Below, in pieces: positions 36,954 through 40,329 of a stretch of 40,329 nt of DNA. The notes below the pieces were generated by a model that ran no database searches, was not told where the DNA came from, and worked only from the letters and a program-made list of their open reading frames with translations. This DNA is from Bacteroidales bacterium (GTDB lineage: Bacteria; Bacteroidota; Bacteroidia; Bacteroidales; Paludibacteraceae): contig JALFGC010000052.1 of assembly GCA_022777485.1 (NCBI GenBank), forward strand, positions 1 through 40,329, in the 5' to 3' direction. The position numbers and the translations under genes were made by a program. Position 1 is the first letter of the stretch; every line of letters starts with the position of its first letter.

Positions 36954-37285
36954 ATGGAATCATATTTAGTGGGCATTGATGTAAGATTTACTTCTACGAT
37001 GTCGGCATCAAAAGTGTTAAGAAGGAATTCTGCAAATTTGCAATGGTATACTGTATATGTTTCTTTTGTCATACGCTCGTCCTTCCGTCCATATATAGCA
37101 AAAATAAGTTCATTTTCTAGTTCTATAACAGCGTGCAACCATGCCCTATCTTCGTATTGAGAGGACGTTTGGGTAAAATCACCATCTGCATCATATTTCC
37201 AGTCCATACATTCTCCATTTATTATCTTCGATCTTATACGAGATAATAATGTTTTGGAAGAACTAGTATGTATTATTATCGCCAT
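36950..37285 (-). CDS. Hypothetical 111-aa protein, ATGA-overlapping upstream partner of the PIN-like gene
   Basis: Contiguous ORF; 4-bp overlap with the PIN-like gene start; promoter TTG-N20-TACCTTTG on the minus strand upstream (~37375-37410). Confidence 0.7.
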   Translation of the reverse strand: MAIIIHTSSSKTLLSRIRSKIINGECMDWKYDADGDFTQTSSQYEDRAWLHAVIELENELIFAIYGRKDERMTKETYTVYHCKFAEFLLNTFDADIVEVNLTSMPTKYDSI

Positions 37286-37654
37286 TGTAACTTATATTAT
37301 TTGAAACATAAAATATTATTTGCTCCTATTTTCTGGCACGATTTAAGGTTAACGACATGTTTTTCTATTTCGGGTGCAAAGGTACAAAAAAATTTTGACA
37401 TAAACAAATAAATCTTTAGATTTGGAAGAGAATGCAAATGAGCAACGCGGAAAACAAAACAAAGCGGGAAACAAAACAAATATCAACACATTCCCCTATC
37501 AAAATCAAAATTTTATTAGCATATCTCGAAAAAATATTGTACCTTTGTGGTATATTTTTTGCTGTAAAAAAATGAACGATTTGCGTTTATCGGTGTATGC
37601 AGTAGTGAGAGCGCACTCGAAAACTGAATATTAACCGATAAAATTTCAACCAAA

Positions 37655-38869
37655 ATGGATAAAAAGTATTTGATTATTGCAGTAGCAGTATTAGCACTGG
37701 GCTGCATCGGGACTCTCCAAGCGTTTACACATTTGGAAACGCAAGAACCCCAAGAAATCCGCGGTATTGTTGTAGATGAGCACGATGCCGCATGGTACGA
37801 ACAACAGCAAACATTGTGGCTCAAGAAGGCACAAGCCACCCCGACAGACGATCACGTATGGGAACAGTGTTTCAGCGCAGCACGATACGCGGATATGCTC
37901 AACGAGCAGTATGGGATGACCGACCGCAAAAAGGTTGTATTGGACGAAATGGCAAAGCACATTCCCAATTCGTTCACATATAACCTCGCCATGTACCAAA
38001 CAAAACGTGATATGTACGGCGAGGACGCAAGTCCGTGGGCAGAAAAGGCATTGCAACAGATTCCGGAAAACATCGGTCGTCAAGATGCATCCATACTTAT
38101 CGCTTATCTGGAGAGGAGCGGCAAATGCTTCAGCGATAAAAAGACACAAGAGACCAGCCATGAACTCATCGAGTTGCTGTACAAAAACAACGTTTACCCA
38201 AGTTATTTGCTCCGTTATGCCGACAATTGTATGCGCGGCATGGAGGGAAACGCACTATACTTCATTAACGGCGATGTGCCTTGGTATGGATCACGTATTC
38301 TGCAAGAAGCCTTGGATTTGCACAAAGACAAGAAAGTAATTCCTATTTCGTTCCTTGCCATCCCTGCCTATCGGGACGCTCTCTGTAAATCGCTTGGTAT
38401 CAAGCTATTTGAAGCCAAAGAGAATTACGATTCCATAGATAATTTTTACCATGAGGTGTTGGAATATATCATCAACAAGAGCAAGCGTCCGGCATACTTC
38501 TCGCCGCACGACAATTTCTCTAATGCAGATGATTTTCCGTTAAAGCTCTATAACGAGGGGTTGGTGTTCCGTTATTCGGCAAAGCGCTATGACAATATGG
38601 CTGTCGCTCAGCGGAATGTAGAAGAGAAATATCACTTGGAGTATCTTTTGGAGCCGCAGTATGTCAATGAGGAGCAGTGGCAAGGCAGCGAACGTATCCA
38701 ACTCAACTATATGGTCATGCTTGCGCCGGTTGTCAAGAGTTACAGGCAGGCAGGTGATACATTGCACGCCAACCGCCTGACACGATACCTGAGTGCAGCC
38801 GTTGCGAGGACATCGCTGTCAAACGAAGAAAAGCAAAAATATATCAACCTGTTAAGCGACAAAAAATGA
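37655..38869 (+). CDS. Exported/membrane-anchored protein of unknown function, possibly TPR-like
   Basis: N-terminal hydrophobic segment 'KKYLIIAVAVLALGCIGTLQAF'; overlaps the sigma gene start. Confidence 0.7.
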   Translation: MDKKYLIIAVAVLALGCIGTLQAFTHLETQEPQEIRGIVVDEHDAAWYEQQQTLWLKKAQATPTDDHVWEQCFSAARYADMLNEQYGMTDRKKVVLDEMAKHIPNSFTYNLAMYQTKRDMYGEDASPWAEKALQQIPENIGRQDASILIAYLERSGKCFSDKKTQETSHELIELLYKNNVYPSYLLRYADNCMRGMEGNALYFINGDVPWYGSRILQEALDLHKDKKVIPISFLAIPAYRDALCKSLGIKLFEAKENYDSIDNFYHEVLEYIINKSKRPAYFSPHDNFSNADDFPLKLYNEGLVFRYSAKRYDNMAVAQRNVEEKYHLEYLLEPQYVNEEQWQGSERIQLNYMVMLAPVVKSYRQAGDTLHANRLTRYLSAAVARTSLSNEEKQKYINLLSDKK

Positions 38870-39438
38870 TAACCCTGTTTGTGAACTACAAGTCTCTTTC
38901 CGACGGGCAACTCATGGAGCGTGTTCGTCGGAAAGACGATGAACAGGCATTCGCGGAAATTTATCGCCGCTATGCCCGATTGCTGCAAGGTTTCTTCTTC
39001 CGCAGGTTAGGTAGCGACGATGAATCAGCCTCGGATCACATGCAAGACACATTCTTGAAAGTATGGTCTTCGCGGTGGAATTATTCAGACGGACAACCGT
39101 TCCGTGCATGGATTTTCACCATTGCCTACAATCTTTGCAAGAACACATATCGGCAAAATCAGCATGAGCAAGAATATCTTGATTCGCTTCCGACGGATGA
39201 GCCCATTGCAGAAGATAGCACTCCGCTGAAATTGGACGCGGCTACATTTGATAGTGCTTTGAAACAGGAACTCGCCCGTCTCAATGAGGCACAACAAATG
39301 TTGTTTGAACTTCGATTTACGCAGGAGTTAACCGTACCGGAAATAGCCGCAATTATTGATATTCCGGAAGGCACTGTCAAATCGCGCCTCAATACATTAA
39401 CTAATTATCTACGACTAAAATTGAAAGATTATGAATAA
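38866..39438 (+). CDS. ECF-type RNA polymerase sigma factor
   Basis: 'DEQAFAEIYRRYARLLQGFFFRRLGSDDESASDHMQDTFLKVWSSRWNY', 'LPTDEP...LNEAQQMLFELRFTQELTVPEIAAIIDIPEGTVKSRLNTL'. Confidence 0.92.
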   Translation: MITLFVNYKSLSDGQLMERVRRKDDEQAFAEIYRRYARLLQGFFFRRLGSDDESASDHMQDTFLKVWSSRWNYSDGQPFRAWIFTIAYNLCKNTYRQNQHEQEYLDSLPTDEPIAEDSTPLKLDAATFDSALKQELARLNEAQQMLFELRFTQELTVPEIAAIIDIPEGTVKSRLNTLTNYLRLKLKDYE

Positions 39439-39724
39439 GACTTTTGAATCCCAACTATCTGCTTCTGCGCGTCGTATACGCAAGCAATCGGAAAGCAATC
39501 TCTCTGTTCCCGAGACGATTGTTATTCCACAAAAATACACCCGTTATTGGGGCTGGATAGCGACACCAACCGCCGCTGCCATCGGCCTGCTGGTCGGGCT
39601 TTTCATTCATCGCCCGGCAGAGCGTCAAGACAAATTCTCTGTACCCGTTGTAGTTGCTTCCGACAATTCCGGTCATAGCATTGTAGAAGACGGTACGGAT
39701 TATAGTTTGTTAGTATCGCTATAA
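39431..39724 (+). CDS. Small single-pass membrane protein, possible minimal anti-sigma factor
   Basis: 97 aa; central TM 'YWGWIATPTAAAIGLLVGLFI'; overlaps the end of the ECF sigma gene. Confidence 0.6.
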   Translation: MNKTFESQLSASARRIRKQSESNLSVPETIVIPQKYTRYWGWIATPTAAAIGLLVGLFIHRPAERQDKFSVPVVVASDNSGHSIVEDGTDYSLLVSL

Positions 39725-39750
39725 AATATAGTGTCCATTTAGAAACGCAA

Positions 39751-39817
39751 TTTTTCCTCCCCCCTGTTAGCCCTGTTTCGGTACCCTCCACAGGGCTAAC
39801 AGGGGGAGGAGGAAAAA
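39751..39817. terminator. Very long inverted repeat / hairpin after the ECF operon
   Basis: TTTTTCCTCCCCCCTGTTAGCCCTG (39751-39775) vs CAGGGCTAACAGGGGGAGGAGGAAAAA (39791-39817). Confidence 0.85.
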
Positions 39818-40051
39818 GACAAAATACAAAATGGAGGCCTAAAGTAAATGCAATGCAAAAAAACAGGAAAGGATTTGCTCCTTTCCCGGAAAATAGTTAA
39901 TTTTGCATTTGCTAATAGACAGTACAGATTGTATAGTATTTTTTTTCAATAATTACGCCTCTATCGAGGCTGTTTTTTTGATGACGTAGACTATTTATAA
40001 GTGGGCGAAAGTTGGTGTTTTTTGTTACTTTTCGCCCATCTATAAGTATCT

Positions 40052-40122
40052 TTATTCAGCAAACAAATCATCCATGGTGACAACCGCCTGTACCATGCTG
40101 CTTTGCGACCAATGATGTTCAT
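40052..40122 (-). pseudogene. Deletion scar of an AAA/DUF234-type ATPase gene: N-terminal MNIIGRK joined to C-terminal MVQAVVTMDDLFAE-stop
   Basis: Minus strand ATGAACATCATTGGTCGCAAAGCA / AGCATGGTACAGGCGGTTGTCACCATGGATGATTTGTTTGCTGAATAA; the two parts are in different frames. Confidence 0.55.
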
Positions 40123-40147
40123 ATTGTTGGTTTTTAGAATTTGAGTA

Positions 40148-40178
40148 CAAAGTTACGAAAAATTTTTCAAATATGCAA
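40148..40178 (-). promoter_or_regulatory. Bacteroidetes-type promoter reading left into the ATPase remnant
   Basis: Minus strand TTG-N20-TAACTTTG. Confidence 0.7.
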
Positions 40179-40329
40179 GAATAAGTGGGCGAAATTTGCA
40201 TTTTTTTGGCGTATAGGTCATTTTGCAGGCTGGTAGAGACATACCTCTAAAAACCTCTTCGTTTGGGATTGCGTAGTATGCGGCTTGGGGAGCCGCGTAG
40301 TAGACCTTAAATCATCCGATAGAGCATAT

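Noticed and set aside
30240-37285. Prophage or conjugative element
   Set aside because: No integrase, capsid, portal, relaxase or Tra genes visible in the window

Overview
The window looks like a Bacteroidales-type chromosome: many TTG-N19/20-TAnnTTTG promoters, GldG, DUF4886, DUF5683 and a TonB-dependent receptor. The first ~30 kb is mostly housekeeping: gldG (truncated by the window edge), a split pectin/uronate module (GH105, kduI, kduD, DUF4861), a GT9 glycosyltransferase, parAB, DUF5683, mltD, a MerR regulator, tRNA-Asp/Arg/Glu, a GatB/YqeY protein, an NhaD-type antiporter, lepA, korAB, RNase H, rpsT, a TPP-riboswitch-controlled TonB-dependent receptor, cob(I)alamin adenosyltransferase and a methyltransferase. 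From ~30.0 to 37.3 kb the composition becomes AT-rich and the content looks like a small defence island. It starts with an inverted pair of truncated 5S-rRNA-derived elements and then carries a DUF4365 nuclease-like two-gene operon, an AbiD/F (Abi_2, HEPN) gene, a PIN-domain gene, and a PIN-like (DUF4935/PIN_8-type) gene overlapping a small unknown gene. The most interesting signal is directly after the abi stop codon: a consensus Bacteroidetes promoter, a short structured sequence and a perfect 10-bp intrinsic terminator. This predicts a ~95-nt ncRNA paired with the HEPN Abi protein, i.e. an AbiF/ncRNA toxin-antitoxin-like locus related to proposed Cas13 ancestors. Other unexplained structure includes several arrays of 11-bp tandem repeats (one inside the GT9 coding sequence), heptamer-based intergenic repeats (one in frame inside korA), and a deletion scar of an AAA ATPase gene near the right end. 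All family calls come from reading protein sequence by eye; no database search was run.
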